Shown: one piece after another, positions 7,321-16,506 of the stretch | Layout: each line of letters begins with the position of its first letter | How positions within the stretch are numbered: position 1 is the first letter of the stretch | Assembly (NCBI RefSeq): GCF_021483235.1 | Contig: NZ_JAKEEC010000010.1 | Coordinates: forward strand, 1 to 64,000 | Length of the DNA stretch: 64,000 nt | Direction of reading: 5' to 3' | Source of the DNA: Arthrobacter alkaliphilus | Lineage (GTDB): Bacteria; Actinomycetota; Actinomycetes; Actinomycetales; Micrococcaceae | Notes under the pieces: generated by a model | What the model was told of the DNA's origin: nothing | The model's database searches: none | What the model saw: the letters and a program-made list of their open reading frames with translations, nothing else | Program-made: the position numbers and the translations under genes

Positions 7321-8380
7321 GTTCGGACTCCTCTCGCCAACGGGTGGCCTGGTTTTCAAGGGCGGGGGTGGTTTCCTGGAAGACGAACTCGAACATTTCG
7401 TTGCCGGGCCGCGGGCCGAGGACTTCGATTCCGGCGCGGATGGCTTCTTCTTCCGCGCGGGCTTCCTGTTCGGCGGCCATGAAGAATGCCTCGTCGGCTG
7501 CGCCTTCTGCGAGCAGGCGCCGGCGGAGGCGCTCCAGCGGGTCCTCGCCGGCGTCGATGCGCTCCTCGTCGAGGCTCCGGTAGCGGCCGGGATCGTCGGC
7601 GGTGGAGTGCGGACCGCGGCGGTATGTCATGGCCTCGACCACCACCGGACCGTTTCCTGCGCGGCAGTGGGCGAGGGCGTCGCGGGTGGCCCTATAGACG
7701 GCGACCACATCGTTGCCGTCCACCTGGATACCCGGGATCCCGTACCCCACGGCTCGTGCGGCTACCGAACCGCCGGCCACTTGGCGCTCTGTAGGCACGG
7801 AAATCGCCCAGCCGTTGTTCTGGACGAAGAAGACAACGGGTGCTTTCATCACGGCGGCAAAGTTCATGGCTTCGTGGACATCGCCCTGTGAGGATGCGCC
7901 GTCGCCAAAGTAGCTGAGCGCCACTCCATGCCCGCCGCCCAGGGTCTGGCCGTGGGCCCACCCAACGGCGTGGAGCACCGAGCCTGCCACGACGGCCTGG
8001 ATGGGCGCGAGGCGGCTTGCCACGGGGTCATACATTCCGCCGTGCCAGGTTGCCTTGTGGGTGGACATGTACGCCACCATGTCCACGCCCATGGTCCTGG
8101 CGACGCCCATCTCGCGGTACGTCGGAAAGGCGAAGTCGAGGGTCGTATCGAGGGCATAGGCGCTGCCGACCTGGGCCGCTTCCTGCCCGAGCTCCGGTGC
8201 GTAGCCGGGGATGATTCCCTGGCGCTGCCAGGCGACGGCTGCCGTATCGAGGTGGCGAACGGCAGCCATCAGGGAGTAGAGCTCCCTGAGCTGTCCGGGG
8301 GACAGGGGCGCGGCGCCGGCCGTGGCTACTGCGGGAAGAGATGAGTCCATGGACGTGACCGTAGTCACTGGGTGGAGCAT
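7313..8380 (-). CDS. 2-oxoacid dehydrogenase E1 component, alpha subunit
   Basis: This is a 355-residue E1 alpha. The thiamine-diphosphate motif is visible as FGDGASSQGDVHEAMNFAAV ending near QNNGWAISVPTERQ (about residues 160-205), and the phosphorylation-loop-like TYRRGPHSTADDPGRYR follows. These features match BCKDH/acetoin-type E1 alpha. It is the first gene of the dehydrogenase operon, 85 bp downstream of the permease gene on the same strand. ATG 8380 is favoured because AGGCGG lies about 7 nt upstream, whereas the internal ATG at 8350 has no ribosome-binding site. Confidence 0.9.
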   Translation of the reverse strand: MLHPVTTVTSMDSSLPAVATAGAAPLSPGQLRELYSLMAAVRHLDTAAVAWQRQGIIPGYAPELGQEAAQVGSAYALDTTLDFAFPTYREMGVARTMGVDMVAYMSTHKATWHGGMYDPVASRLAPIQAVVAGSVLHAVGWAHGQTLGGGHGVALSYFGDGASSQGDVHEAMNFAAVMKAPVVFFVQNNGWAISVPTERQVAGGSVAARAVGYGIPGIQVDGNDVVAVYRATRDALAHCRAGNGPVVVEAMTYRRGPHSTADDPGRYRSLDEERIDAGEDPLERLRRRLLAEGAADEAFFMAAEQEARAEEEAIRAGIEVLGPRPGNEMFEFVFQETTPALENQATRWREESEHV

Positions 8381-8465
8381 CGGCAATCCGCCTATTCGCG
8401 GCTCGGCAAACTGCCAAGAACGGCCAGCGGAAGAGCGCGATCGCCTAGCAGTTTGTGCACCCTTC

Positions 8466-9848
8466 TCAGGCGTTTCGTGCGGCCTTGGCCTTCGCACCGA
8501 TCCGGCAGGCCACGGCGATGCACGCGATCAACAGGAACGTACCGAGCAGTTGGACGGCGCTCTCGGGATTTGAGAAGCCCACGGCGAAGATCAGGCCAAG
8601 CAGGGCCAGTCCGAAGACCGTGAGGAAGGGGAACCCCTTCATCCGAAGCGGCAGTTCGGTTCCGTCGCGGTCCGCACGGCGGCGCAGGATCAACTGGGAC
8701 ACGAGTGCCGTTCCCCAGACCACGAGGCAGGTCGATCCGACGAGGTTGAGCAAGGCCGGCAGGACGTGCTCGGGGAAGAGCAGTTCCAGGATGGTCGCGA
8801 TGAACCCGAAAGCAACGGAAACCCCGACGGCGGCCATGGGCACCTGGGCGCCGCGCAGCCGCGACAGGAAGGCAGGCGCTTCGCCGCGTTCGGACAAGGA
8901 GAAGACCATGCGCGAAGCGCCGTAGAGGTTCGCATTGAGCGCGGACAGCAAGGCTACGACGGCAACGAGGGTAATGGCCGCGCCGGCTCCCGGGATACCG
9001 GCAACGTCCAAGACGCCGGCGAACGGGGACTTCAAGCGGTCGGAGTCGGCGGGCAACACTGCGGCAATGACGAAGACCGAACCGATGTAGAAAACGAGGA
9101 TGCGCCACACCACCGTGCGGATGGCTTTGCCGACGCTGTGCGCCGGATTCTCCGTCTCCGCCGCGGCCACGCTCACGATTTCGGTGCCGCCGAAGGCAAA
9201 GATCACCACAAAGAGCGCAGCCGCAATTCCGGACCAGCCGGACGGTGCAAAGTTGCCGCCCAGGTTGGCGAAGCCGGGGGAGGCAGCCGCGGGCAGCAAG
9301 CCGAACAGCAAGGCAACGCCGATGACGAGGAAAATGATGATGGCGGCGACCTTCAGGACGGCGAACCAGAACTCGAACTCACCGAAGTTCCGGACCCCCG
9401 CGAGGTTGATCGCGGTGAAGGCCACCATGAATGCCAAGGCCAACGCCCACACGGGAACCACAGGCCAGACGGAAAACAGCAGCCCTGCCGCCCCGAGCGC
9501 CTCCGCTGCGATGACCACCACCAACTGCAGCCACCACAGCCAGCCGACCGTGGACCCGGCCGTCTTGCCCATGGCCTTTTCCGCGTAGACCGAGAAGGCG
9601 CCGCTGTTCGGGTTGGCGGCCGCCATCTCGCCGAGCGCCCACATCACCACGATGATCAGGGTCCCCGCCACGAGGTAGGAGATGAGCACTGCAGGGCCGG
9701 CCGCGTGGATTCCGGCGCCCGAACCGAGGAAGAGTCCCGCGCCGATGGCGCTGCCCAAGCCCATCATGGTGAGCTGGCGCGGCTTCATCGAGTGGCCAAG
9801 GCCTCGCGAAGGAACGGCGGGTCGAACAGCGGTGGACTTCGTTGTCAT
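8466..9848 (-). CDS. APC-superfamily amino acid permease
   Basis: This 460-residue polytopic membrane protein has about 12 hydrophobic segments. It opens with the AAT-family signature RQLTMMGLGSAIGAGLFLG (about residues 26-44) and carries the conserved FAFGGTEIVSVAAAETENP stretch in mid-protein, both typical of amino-acid:proton symporters of the GabP/aromatic/proline group. It lies upstream of the 2-oxoacid dehydrogenase genes on the same strand and divergent from an Lrp/AsnC regulator, suggesting uptake of an amino acid whose 2-oxo acid is then oxidised. The substrate is not determined. Start ATG 9848 has AAGG about 9 nt upstream. Confidence 0.88.
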   Translation of the reverse strand: MTTKSTAVRPAVPSRGLGHSMKPRQLTMMGLGSAIGAGLFLGSGAGIHAAGPAVLISYLVAGTLIIVVMWALGEMAAANPNSGAFSVYAEKAMGKTAGSTVGWLWWLQLVVVIAAEALGAAGLLFSVWPVVPVWALALAFMVAFTAINLAGVRNFGEFEFWFAVLKVAAIIIFLVIGVALLFGLLPAAASPGFANLGGNFAPSGWSGIAAALFVVIFAFGGTEIVSVAAAETENPAHSVGKAIRTVVWRILVFYIGSVFVIAAVLPADSDRLKSPFAGVLDVAGIPGAGAAITLVAVVALLSALNANLYGASRMVFSLSERGEAPAFLSRLRGAQVPMAAVGVSVAFGFIATILELLFPEHVLPALLNLVGSTCLVVWGTALVSQLILRRRADRDGTELPLRMKGFPFLTVFGLALLGLIFAVGFSNPESAVQLLGTFLLIACIAVACRIGAKAKAARNA

Positions 9849-10023
9849 TCGTGTCGCCTTCTCGTGGATGGGTTGTTCGCTGGTCCTCGTGGGACTTGTC
9901 GAATTTACCGCTTCCATCGGGAAGTGGCGAAAAACACTCGTGAGAGGATTGTTGCAAGTTGGAGCAGGAACTGGACATGGCGTAGCGATTTGTTCAGCTC
10001 ATGGGATGAAGTAGGAAAAACTG

Positions 10024-10503
10024 ATGGTTGTGGACGCGTTGGATGCCAAGATTGTCCGATTTTTCACCGACTCCCCGCGGGCGTCCGTCCTTGAGGCGTC
10101 CAGGGTCTTGAAGGTCGCCCGCGCCACGGTCCAGTCAAGGCTGGACCGGATGGCCGAGCGCGGGGTGGTTGCCCCCTGGGTCCCGCAGCCCGATCCTGCC
10201 GGCTTCGGCTATCCCGTGGTCGCCTTCTGCTCGCTCACCATCAACCAGGATCTGGGCCACGACGCCGTCGTCGAAGCCTTGGCGGCGATTCCGGAGCTCA
10301 TTGAGGTCCACACCGTTTCCGGTAGTTCGGACCTGATGGTGCGGGTGGTGGGCAAGTCGAACTCGGACCTGCAGCGCGTGCTGGACAAACTCATTGCCAC
10401 CAAAACCGTGCTCCGTTCGTCCTCGGTGATCGTGCTGAATACGCATTTCCAAGGGCGCACTTTGCCCCTCCTGGAAGCTGCGGCCAAGGAGAATGCCGGC
10501 TGA
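10024..10503 (+). CDS. Lrp/AsnC-family transcriptional regulator
   Basis: The 159-residue product has an N-terminal helix-turn-helix (LDAKIVRFFTDSPRASVLEA, then VARATVQSRLDRMAERGVV) and a C-terminal RAM/ACT-like ligand domain (VVEALAAIPELIEVHTVSGSSDLMVRV), the standard Lrp/AsnC architecture. It is divergent from the amino-acid permease/dehydrogenase genes and is their obvious candidate regulator, responding to an amino acid. AGGA lies just upstream of the ATG. No clear operator was found in the 175-bp divergent gap. Confidence 0.9.
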   Translation: MVVDALDAKIVRFFTDSPRASVLEASRVLKVARATVQSRLDRMAERGVVAPWVPQPDPAGFGYPVVAFCSLTINQDLGHDAVVEALAAIPELIEVHTVSGSSDLMVRVVGKSNSDLQRVLDKLIATKTVLRSSSVIVLNTHFQGRTLPLLEAAAKENAG

Positions 10504-10537
10504 AACATTTGGACACCGTCCGCAGACAGTCGTACCA

Positions 10538-10566
10538 TTAGTTTTAGTCACTTTGACTTTAACTAA
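10538..10566. promoter_or_regulatory. NrtR-type operator upstream of the NAD operon
   Basis: A 29-bp near-perfect palindrome has 13-bp arms TTAGTTTTAGTCA and TGACTTTAACTAA around CTT, with two mismatched pairs; its centre AGTCA-CTT-TGACT is perfect. It lies 24 bp upstream of the NrtR-like gene, in the promoter position of the nad operon. NrtR proteins bind such sites next to NAD genes and release them on binding ADP-ribose, so autoregulation is likely. Confidence 0.7.
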
Positions 10567-10589
10567 TTTCCTTACGGCAAAGAAGCGGG

Positions 10590-11309
10590 GTGAACACCGT
10601 GTACGCCAACTCCGCGAATGTCGCAGAGCGCAGGCTCGCCCCGCCGTCGTTGGCCATTTCCAACGTAATTTTCGCGCTCCGCCCCAGCGAAAGCTCCGGC
10701 CGTCCCACGCTGTGGCTGCCGCTCGTGCGTCGTATCCGCGAACCGTACAAAGGCATGTGGGCACTCCCCGGCGGTCCGCTCCAGCATGACGAATCGCTCC
10801 AGGATGCCGCCTCCCGGAACCTCCGTGACACCACGGGGCTGGCTCCGCAATACCTCGAGCAGCTGTATGCCTTCGGGGGCCTGCACCGGTCGCCTGCCCA
10901 GCGCGTGGTCTCGATTGTCTACTGGGCCCTCGTGCGGCCCACCGAGGCTGCCCTGGCCGACGAATCAGAGAACGTCCGGTGGTTCCGGGCCGACAAGCTC
11001 AGCGAATTGGCCTTCGACCACAACGCGATCGTGGACTACGCCCTGTGGCGGCTGCGCAACAAGATGGCATACGGGTCCATCGCCTACCACTTGCTGGGGG
11101 AGTTTTTCACCTTGGCACAGGTCCGCGAAGTTTACGAGGCTGTCCTGGACCGTCAGCTGGATCCGGCGAACTTCCGTCGGCAAATCAAGGGAACACCGGA
11201 AATCGAGGAGACCGGTGAATACCTCCAGGGCGGAAAACACCGCCCGCCCCGCCTCTACCGCTTCACCGGCACGCCCGGCCTCGGGCCAGACAACAGGAGT
11301 ACACCATGA
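10590..11309 (+). CDS. nrtR: NrtR-like Nudix-related regulator of NAD metabolism
   Basis: The protein joins an N-terminal Nudix fold (WLPLVRRIREPYKGMWALPG, about residues 42-61) to a C-terminal winged-helix-like region with LGEFFTLAQVREVYEAVL and NFRRQIKG. This is the NrtR arrangement. The Nudix box is degenerate: G-x5-E is kept (GPLQHDE), but the REUxEExGU part reads RNLRDTTGL, lacking the catalytic glutamates, as expected for a sensor rather than a hydrolase. It heads the nadA-nadB-nadC operon, overlaps nadA by 4 nt (ATGA) and has an operator-like palindrome upstream. The start could be GTG 10590 or GTG 10599. Confidence 0.88.
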   Translation: MNTVYANSANVAERRLAPPSLAISNVIFALRPSESSGRPTLWLPLVRRIREPYKGMWALPGGPLQHDESLQDAASRNLRDTTGLAPQYLEQLYAFGGLHRSPAQRVVSIVYWALVRPTEAALADESENVRWFRADKLSELAFDHNAIVDYALWRLRNKMAYGSIAYHLLGEFFTLAQVREVYEAVLDRQLDPANFRRQIKGTPEIEETGEYLQGGKHRPPRLYRFTGTPGLGPDNRSTP

Positions 11310-12613
11310 GCAGCGTCAATACGGCTATCCAGCTGATCACGCGGGAGGAAGCCGAAAGCGGCCGTTCCGCCGCAGGCTCGACGTGCAGCCCCGCCTTGGC
11401 CAAAGGCCCATGGGAGTACGACCTCGCCGAAGCGCTCGCCGGTGTCCCCGCATACGGCCCGGGTGCTTCCAGCTCCGATGCCGCGCCCCGGGCCACGCCC
11501 CGGCAGGGCCAGCTTCCCGAGGAATACAAGCTGGCCAGCGACGCCGAACTCGACGCCCGGATCCGCGCCGCCAAGGAGACCCTTGGCGACAGGGCCGTCA
11601 TCCTGGGCCATTTCTACCAGCGCGACGAAGTGGTCCAGTACGCGGATTTCGTGGGCGACTCCTTCCAGCTCGCCAACGCCGCGCTGACCAAGCCCGACGC
11701 CGAAGCGATCATCTTCTGCGGCGTGCACTTCATGGCCGAGACGGCCGACATCCTGTCCAACGAGGAGCAGGCCGTGATCCTGCCGAACCTGGCCGCCGGT
11801 TGCTCCATGGCTGACATGGCGGACGAGGACTCGGTGGAGGAATGCTGGGAACAGCTCGAAGAGCTCTTCGGGACTACGCCTGATTCCGACGGGCGCGCCC
11901 CGGTCATCCCGGTGACCTACATGAACTCCTCCGCCGCGTTGAAGGCGTTCTGCGGACGCAACGGCGGCATCGTCTGCACGTCCTCGAACGCCAAGACGGT
12001 GCTCGAGTGGGCCTTCGAGCGCGGCCAGCGGGTGCTCTTCTTCCCCGACCAGCACCTTGGCCGCAACACGGCCAAGGCACTCGGCGTCCCGCTGGAGCAG
12101 ATGCCCATGTGGAACCCGCGCAAGGAACTCGGCGGAAACGACGAACAGGCCCTGCTGGATTCCCGCGTCATCCTCTGGCACGGCTTCTGCTCCGTCCACA
12201 AGCGTTTCAACGTGGGCCAGATCGAGAAGGCGCGGGCTGAATACCCGGGCGTGAACGTCATTGTGCACCCCGAGTGCCCCATGGAGGTTGTTGACGCTGC
12301 AGACGGCGCAGGCTCCACCGACTTCATCAAGAAGGCCATCGCCGCCGCAACCGAGCCCACCACCTTCGCCATCGGCACCGAGATCAACATGGTGAACCGC
12401 TTGGCCGCGGAGAACCCGCAGCACACCATCTTCTGCCTCGACCCGGTGATCTGCCCGTGCTCCACGATGTACCGCATCCACCCCGGCTACCTCGCCTGGG
12501 TGCTTGAGGAACTGGTGGAAGGCCGTGTGGTCAACCGCATCACGGTGGATGACTCCGTCAAGGACAACGCCAAGATCGCCCTCGAACGCATGCTCGCAGC
12601 ACGGCCGCTCTAG
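11306..12613 (+). CDS. nadA: Quinolinate synthase
   Basis: NadA condenses iminoaspartate with dihydroxyacetone phosphate to quinolinate, using a [4Fe-4S] cluster. The three domain-repeat cysteine sites are visible: FCGVHFMAETADIL (Cys about 138), IVCTSSNAKT (about 223) and CPCSTMYRIHP (about 382). The motifs LGHFYQRDEVVQYADFVGDS and HPECPMEVVDAAD are also present. At 435 residues it has an N-terminal extension of about 80 residues, rich in Ala/Pro/Ser, as in other actinobacterial NadA. It is second in the NAD operon; the cysteine desulfurase at the operon end probably serves its cluster. Confidence 0.96.
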   Translation: MSSVNTAIQLITREEAESGRSAAGSTCSPALAKGPWEYDLAEALAGVPAYGPGASSSDAAPRATPRQGQLPEEYKLASDAELDARIRAAKETLGDRAVILGHFYQRDEVVQYADFVGDSFQLANAALTKPDAEAIIFCGVHFMAETADILSNEEQAVILPNLAAGCSMADMADEDSVEECWEQLEELFGTTPDSDGRAPVIPVTYMNSSAALKAFCGRNGGIVCTSSNAKTVLEWAFERGQRVLFFPDQHLGRNTAKALGVPLEQMPMWNPRKELGGNDEQALLDSRVILWHGFCSVHKRFNVGQIEKARAEYPGVNVIVHPECPMEVVDAADGAGSTDFIKKAIAAATEPTTFAIGTEINMVNRLAAENPQHTIFCLDPVICPCSTMYRIHPGYLAWVLEELVEGRVVNRITVDDSVKDNAKIALERMLAARPL

Positions 12614-12648
12614 GCCGCGCCCCGTACCAACCAGTCGAATCGAACCTC

Positions 12649-14409
12649 ATGAGCGCAGAACACATTCCCGGCGGCCCGCTGCCGCGGCGGCTCGTCGTCG
12701 TCGGAAGCGGCATCGCCGGCCTCTACTCCGCACTGCTGGCCGCCGAGTCGGGCGCAGAGGTGGTCCTGCTCAGCAAGGCCGCGCTGGCGGACAGCAATAC
12801 CTTCTTCGCCCAAGGCGGGATTTCGGCGGTGCTCGAGGAACCGGCCCCCGGCGATACCGTCGCCGCGCACATCACCGACACCCTCAAGGCCGGCGCCGGC
12901 CACTGCAATGAGGAGGCCGTGCGGGTGCTGTGCACCGAGGCGCGCCTCGACATCAGGGGGCTGGAGCGTTTTGGTGTCCGTTTCGACGCGGACGACGACG
13001 GCGATCCCGCCTTGGGGCTCGAAGCCGCCCACTCTGCGCCGAGGATCCTGCACGCCGGCGGAGATGCTACCGGTGCCGGAGTCGCGAAGGCACTCATCCT
13101 GGCGGTCCTTGACGCCCAGGACGCCGGGAAAATCCAGGTGCTGGGTCATGCCCAGGCAACGTCCCTGATCCAGTCCGAGGGTCGGGTGACGGGCGTTGAA
13201 TTCCTGCGGAATGGCCGCCTTGAGAGCGTATCCGGCGATGCCGTGCTGCTGGCCACCGGCGGGGCCGGGCAGCTGTTCGCCCAGACCACCAACCCCGCGG
13301 TAGCGACGGCTGACGGGCTCGCGCTCGCATGGCGGGCGGGCGCCGAACTCGCGGATCTGGAGTTCTTCCAATTCCATCCCACGAGCATGGTCTTCTCCGC
13401 TGCCGGAAAACCAGCTCCCTTCGGCGCCGATCCGCTCCTCATTTCCGAAGCCGTCCGCGGCGAAGGAGCCATCCTGGTGGACGCGAACGGCGAACGGTTC
13501 ATGCCCCGTTACCACCCCGACGCCGAACTCGCTCCGCGCGATGTTGTCTCCCGCAGCATCGCCCTGCACCTTGCGGCACTGGGCGATCCCAACGGCCACG
13601 TCTTCCTTGACGCGCGCGTCGTGGAAACTGACAAGGGGCCGGGCTTCCTTGAGAAGCGCTTCCCGACCCTCAGCGCCCGGACCCGCGACGCCGGCGTCGA
13701 CTGGACCCTTGAACCCGTTCCGGTTGCCCCTGCCGCCCACTATTGGATGGGCGGCGTAGTGACGGACCTCCACGGCCGGACCTCCGTGCCCGGGTTGCTC
13801 GCCGCCGGCGAAGTCGCGTGCACCGGAGTCCAGGGCGCCAACCGCTTGGCCAGCAACTCTTTGCTCGAAGGGCTGGTCTTTGGGCGGCGGGCTGTTGAAG
13901 GGTTCCTTGCTGACCCCACCACCGGGTCACCTTTGGGGTCGTCTGACGGCATCCCTCTGCGTGCTAACTCGGCCGCGGGCGGCCTCGCCTTTACGCACGC
14001 TGCCGGGACACCGTCAGACGGAAGTCACCTCACCCCGTGGCAGCCTCGGGCACTCACCCCCTGGCAGCCTGAACTGGTCCCTGAGCCCTTCTCGCGGGCT
14101 GCCCTTCGGCGGCTGATGACTGCCAAGGCAGGAGTTCTCCGCAGTGGTGTGTTGCTTCGGGAGGCGGCAGAGGCGCTCGGCGCGTGGGCCGACGTCGTGC
14201 TTCCTGAGGGTGTTCCTGATTCCGGGGATGCGCTGGTGCATGAAGATGCCAATCTGCTCCTCGCCGCGCAATTGCTGGTGCGGGCTGCGGGGGCGCGACG
14301 GGGGTCGCTCGGGGCGCATTACCGGAGCGACGCCGTCGCCGGAACCGACACAGAAGAGCCAAGCCAGAGATACACCATCCGCCGGAAAGCGAGCCTCGTC
14401 CATGACTAG
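12649..14409 (+). CDS. nadB: L-aspartate oxidase
   Basis: This FAD flavoprotein oxidises L-aspartate to iminoaspartate, the NadA substrate. It shows the N-terminal dinucleotide-binding motif VVVGSGIAGLYSALLAAESG (about residues 16-35), SNTFFAQGGISAVL, the catalytic-region HPTSMVF and the active-site RGEGAILVDANGERFMPRYH segment. The family APAAHYWMGGV motif and ANRLASNSLLEGLVFG follow. At 586 residues it is slightly long; the region after the FAD domain (about residues 430-470) is a low-complexity Ser/Gly/Pro stretch. It overlaps nadC by 8 nt. Confidence 0.95.
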   Translation: MSAEHIPGGPLPRRLVVVGSGIAGLYSALLAAESGAEVVLLSKAALADSNTFFAQGGISAVLEEPAPGDTVAAHITDTLKAGAGHCNEEAVRVLCTEARLDIRGLERFGVRFDADDDGDPALGLEAAHSAPRILHAGGDATGAGVAKALILAVLDAQDAGKIQVLGHAQATSLIQSEGRVTGVEFLRNGRLESVSGDAVLLATGGAGQLFAQTTNPAVATADGLALAWRAGAELADLEFFQFHPTSMVFSAAGKPAPFGADPLLISEAVRGEGAILVDANGERFMPRYHPDAELAPRDVVSRSIALHLAALGDPNGHVFLDARVVETDKGPGFLEKRFPTLSARTRDAGVDWTLEPVPVAPAAHYWMGGVVTDLHGRTSVPGLLAAGEVACTGVQGANRLASNSLLEGLVFGRRAVEGFLADPTTGSPLGSSDGIPLRANSAAGGLAFTHAAGTPSDGSHLTPWQPRALTPWQPELVPEPFSRAALRRLMTAKAGVLRSGVLLREAAEALGAWADVVLPEGVPDSGDALVHEDANLLLAAQLLVRAAGARRGSLGAHYRSDAVAGTDTEEPSQRYTIRRKASLVHD

Positions 14410-15298
14410 CCTGACCCTCCCCGCAGCACCCGTCCGGGACATCCTGGAGCGCGCATTCGCGGAGGACGCGCCAAGCGGCGACATCACCTCGCAACTGCTC
14501 ATTCCCGCCGAAGCGCGCGCCACCGCAGTGCTCAATGCCAGGGTCCCGGGGGTCTTCAGCGGCGGAACCGTGTTCCGTGACGCCATGCTGCTCGTCGACC
14601 CGGACACCGAAGTGGAGCTGCTGCTCGCCGACGGCGAAGCGTTCGACGCCGGTACGCACCTGGCGCGGGTCAGCGGCCGGGCCCGCTCTGTGCTGCTCGC
14701 CGAACGCGTCGGGCTCAACCTTGCCCAGCGGATGAGTGCCATTGCCACGAAGACGGCGGAGTTCGTCAAGCTGGTCGACGGCACCAAGGCCCGCATCACC
14801 GACACACGGAAAACAACCCCCGGCCTCCGGGTGCTGGAACGCTACGCGGTGCGCTGCGGGGGCGGAGCCAACCACCGCTACAGCTTGTCGGATGCCGTGC
14901 TGGCCAAGGACAACCACCTGGCTGTGATGACCGGTGGCGATTCCGCCAAGCTCACCGCACTGCTCAAAGCCGCCAAGGCGCAGCTGGGCCACACCACCCA
15001 CTTCGAAGTGGAAGTGGACCGCGCGGAGCAGATCGAACCCGTGCTGGCGGCCGGCGTCGACACGATCATGCTGGACAACTTCTCCCTCGAGGAGCTCCGC
15101 GCCGGCGTGAAGCAGGTGGGCGGCCGCGCCGTCGTCGAGGCGAGCGGCAACGTCAATGTCAACACCGTGGCGGACATCGCCGCCGCGGGAGTCGACGTCA
15201 TTTCGATCGGTGGACTCACCCACAGTGTCAACGCCCTGGACCTTGGCCTGGACGTGACGCTCGACGTGACACCGGGACCGTCCCTGGCCCTCGGCTGA
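14402..15298 (+). CDS. nadC: Nicotinate-nucleotide pyrophosphorylase (quinolinate phosphoribosyltransferase)
   Basis: The product is 298 residues. It converts quinolinate and PRPP to nicotinate mononucleotide with loss of CO2. Diagnostic segments are EDAPSGDITSQLL near the N-terminus, LNLAQRMSAIAT, the substrate-binding TRKTTPGLRVLERYAVRCGG and KDNHL stretches, and VEASGNVNVNTVADIAAAGVD in the barrel. It starts within the end of nadB (ATGACTAG overlap), so the operon is translationally coupled. Confidence 0.96.
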   Translation: MTSLTLPAAPVRDILERAFAEDAPSGDITSQLLIPAEARATAVLNARVPGVFSGGTVFRDAMLLVDPDTEVELLLADGEAFDAGTHLARVSGRARSVLLAERVGLNLAQRMSAIATKTAEFVKLVDGTKARITDTRKTTPGLRVLERYAVRCGGGANHRYSLSDAVLAKDNHLAVMTGGDSAKLTALLKAAKAQLGHTTHFEVEVDRAEQIEPVLAAGVDTIMLDNFSLEELRAGVKQVGGRAVVEASGNVNVNTVADIAAAGVDVISIGGLTHSVNALDLGLDVTLDVTPGPSLALG

Positions 15299-15302
15299 CG
15301 TC

Positions 15303-16460
15303 ATGATTTTCCTCGACGCCGCGGCCACCACACCCGTCCGCAGGGAAGTCCTCGAAGCGATGTGGCCCTATCTGACGGGGGAGTTCGGCAATCCCTCGAG
15401 CCATCACAGCCTGGGGGAGGCGGCTGCGAACGCGTTGTCCGGGGCCCGCGCGTCGGTCGCGAAGGTCCTGGGTTGCCGGGCCGGGGAGATCACTTTCACG
15501 TCCGGGGGCACCGAGGCGGACAATCTGGCGGTGAAAGGAATCGCCCTTGCGAGGCGAGCTGCGGACCCAAGCCTGAATCGCATCGCCATCAGCGCTATCG
15601 AACACCCGGCCGTCGAAGAATCAGCGCTCTACCTGCGGCGGGTCCATGGGTTCGAGGTGGACGTGATCCCTGTGGACCGGGACGGCATGGTGACAGCCGG
15701 AGCGCTCAGGGCTGTGCTGGGTCCACGGACGGCACTCGTCAGCGTGATGTATGCGAACAACGAGATCGGTACTGTGCAGCCAGTGCGGGAACTCGCGGAA
15801 GTGGCCGCTGAACACGGCGTGCCGTTCCACACGGACGCCGTCCAGGCCGCCGGCTGGCTGCCGATCGGCGTCAAGGAACTGGGAGTGGACGCCCTGAGCA
15901 TCTCGGGCCACAAGCTCGGCGCACCGAAGGGCAGTGGTGTCCTCTTTGCGAAGGGAAGGCTGCGTCTTGAGCCGTTGGTCCATGGCGGCGGTCAGGAGCG
16001 GGGCAGGCGCTCGGGAACCGAAAACGTGGCGGGAGCCGTCGCGCTGGCCACGGCGTTGACTCTTGCCCACGCCGGACAAGGCGGACTTGCCGGGCGAGTC
16101 TCCGAATTGCGGGATACCTTCATCCGCGCTGTCCAAGGGGCCGTGCCCGGTGCCATGTTGACCGGCCACCCCTCGCAGCGCTTGCCGTCCGTCGCGTCGT
16201 TTTGTTTCCCCGGCACCAGCGGAGAGTCGGTCTTGCTGGAGCTTGAGCGGCTAGGGGTGGTGTGCTCAAGCGGGTCTGCGTGCGCCGCGGGATCCGACGC
16301 CCCTTCGCCCGTCCTGGTGGCGTTGGGGATTGAGCCCGAGCTGGCCCACACCGCTGTCCGTTTCAGCTTCGACTCCACGGTGACGCCTGCGGAGCTGGAG
16401 CAAGCCGCCGAAGCCGTGGCTGCCGCCGTCGGGAGCGTCCGGGGGATCGGTCGCCGCTGA
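15303..16460 (+). CDS. Cysteine desulfurase of the NAD operon (NifS/IscS-like)
   Basis: This PLP-dependent enzyme of 385 residues contains the N-terminal IFLDAAATTPVRREV, FTSGGTEADNLAVKG, the PLP-lysine in SISGHKLGAPKGSG (about K206), RSGTENV and the catalytic-cysteine loop CSSGSACAAGSDAPS (about Cys 321-326). It mobilises sulfur from cysteine for Fe-S clusters. It begins 5 bp after nadC, so it is the last gene of the NAD operon; the likely client is the NadA [4Fe-4S] cluster, as with NifS next to nad genes in Bacillus. Confidence 0.92.
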   Translation: MIFLDAAATTPVRREVLEAMWPYLTGEFGNPSSHHSLGEAAANALSGARASVAKVLGCRAGEITFTSGGTEADNLAVKGIALARRAADPSLNRIAISAIEHPAVEESALYLRRVHGFEVDVIPVDRDGMVTAGALRAVLGPRTALVSVMYANNEIGTVQPVRELAEVAAEHGVPFHTDAVQAAGWLPIGVKELGVDALSISGHKLGAPKGSGVLFAKGRLRLEPLVHGGGQERGRRSGTENVAGAVALATALTLAHAGQGGLAGRVSELRDTFIRAVQGAVPGAMLTGHPSQRLPSVASFCFPGTSGESVLLELERLGVVCSSGSACAAGSDAPSPVLVALGIEPELAHTAVRFSFDSTVTPAELEQAAEAVAAAVGSVRGIGRR

Positions 16461-16464
16461 CTGT

Positions 16465-16499
16465 CCCCATTCAACCGGCAGCCCCCATTCAACCGGCAG
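16465..16499. repeat. Two-copy 17-bp direct repeat
   Basis: CCCCATTCAACCGGCAG occurs at 16465-16481 and again at 16483-16499, between the convergent desulfurase and GtrA genes. It is probably a local slippage duplication. Confidence 0.8.
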
Positions 16500-16506
16500 C
16501 GGGGAG

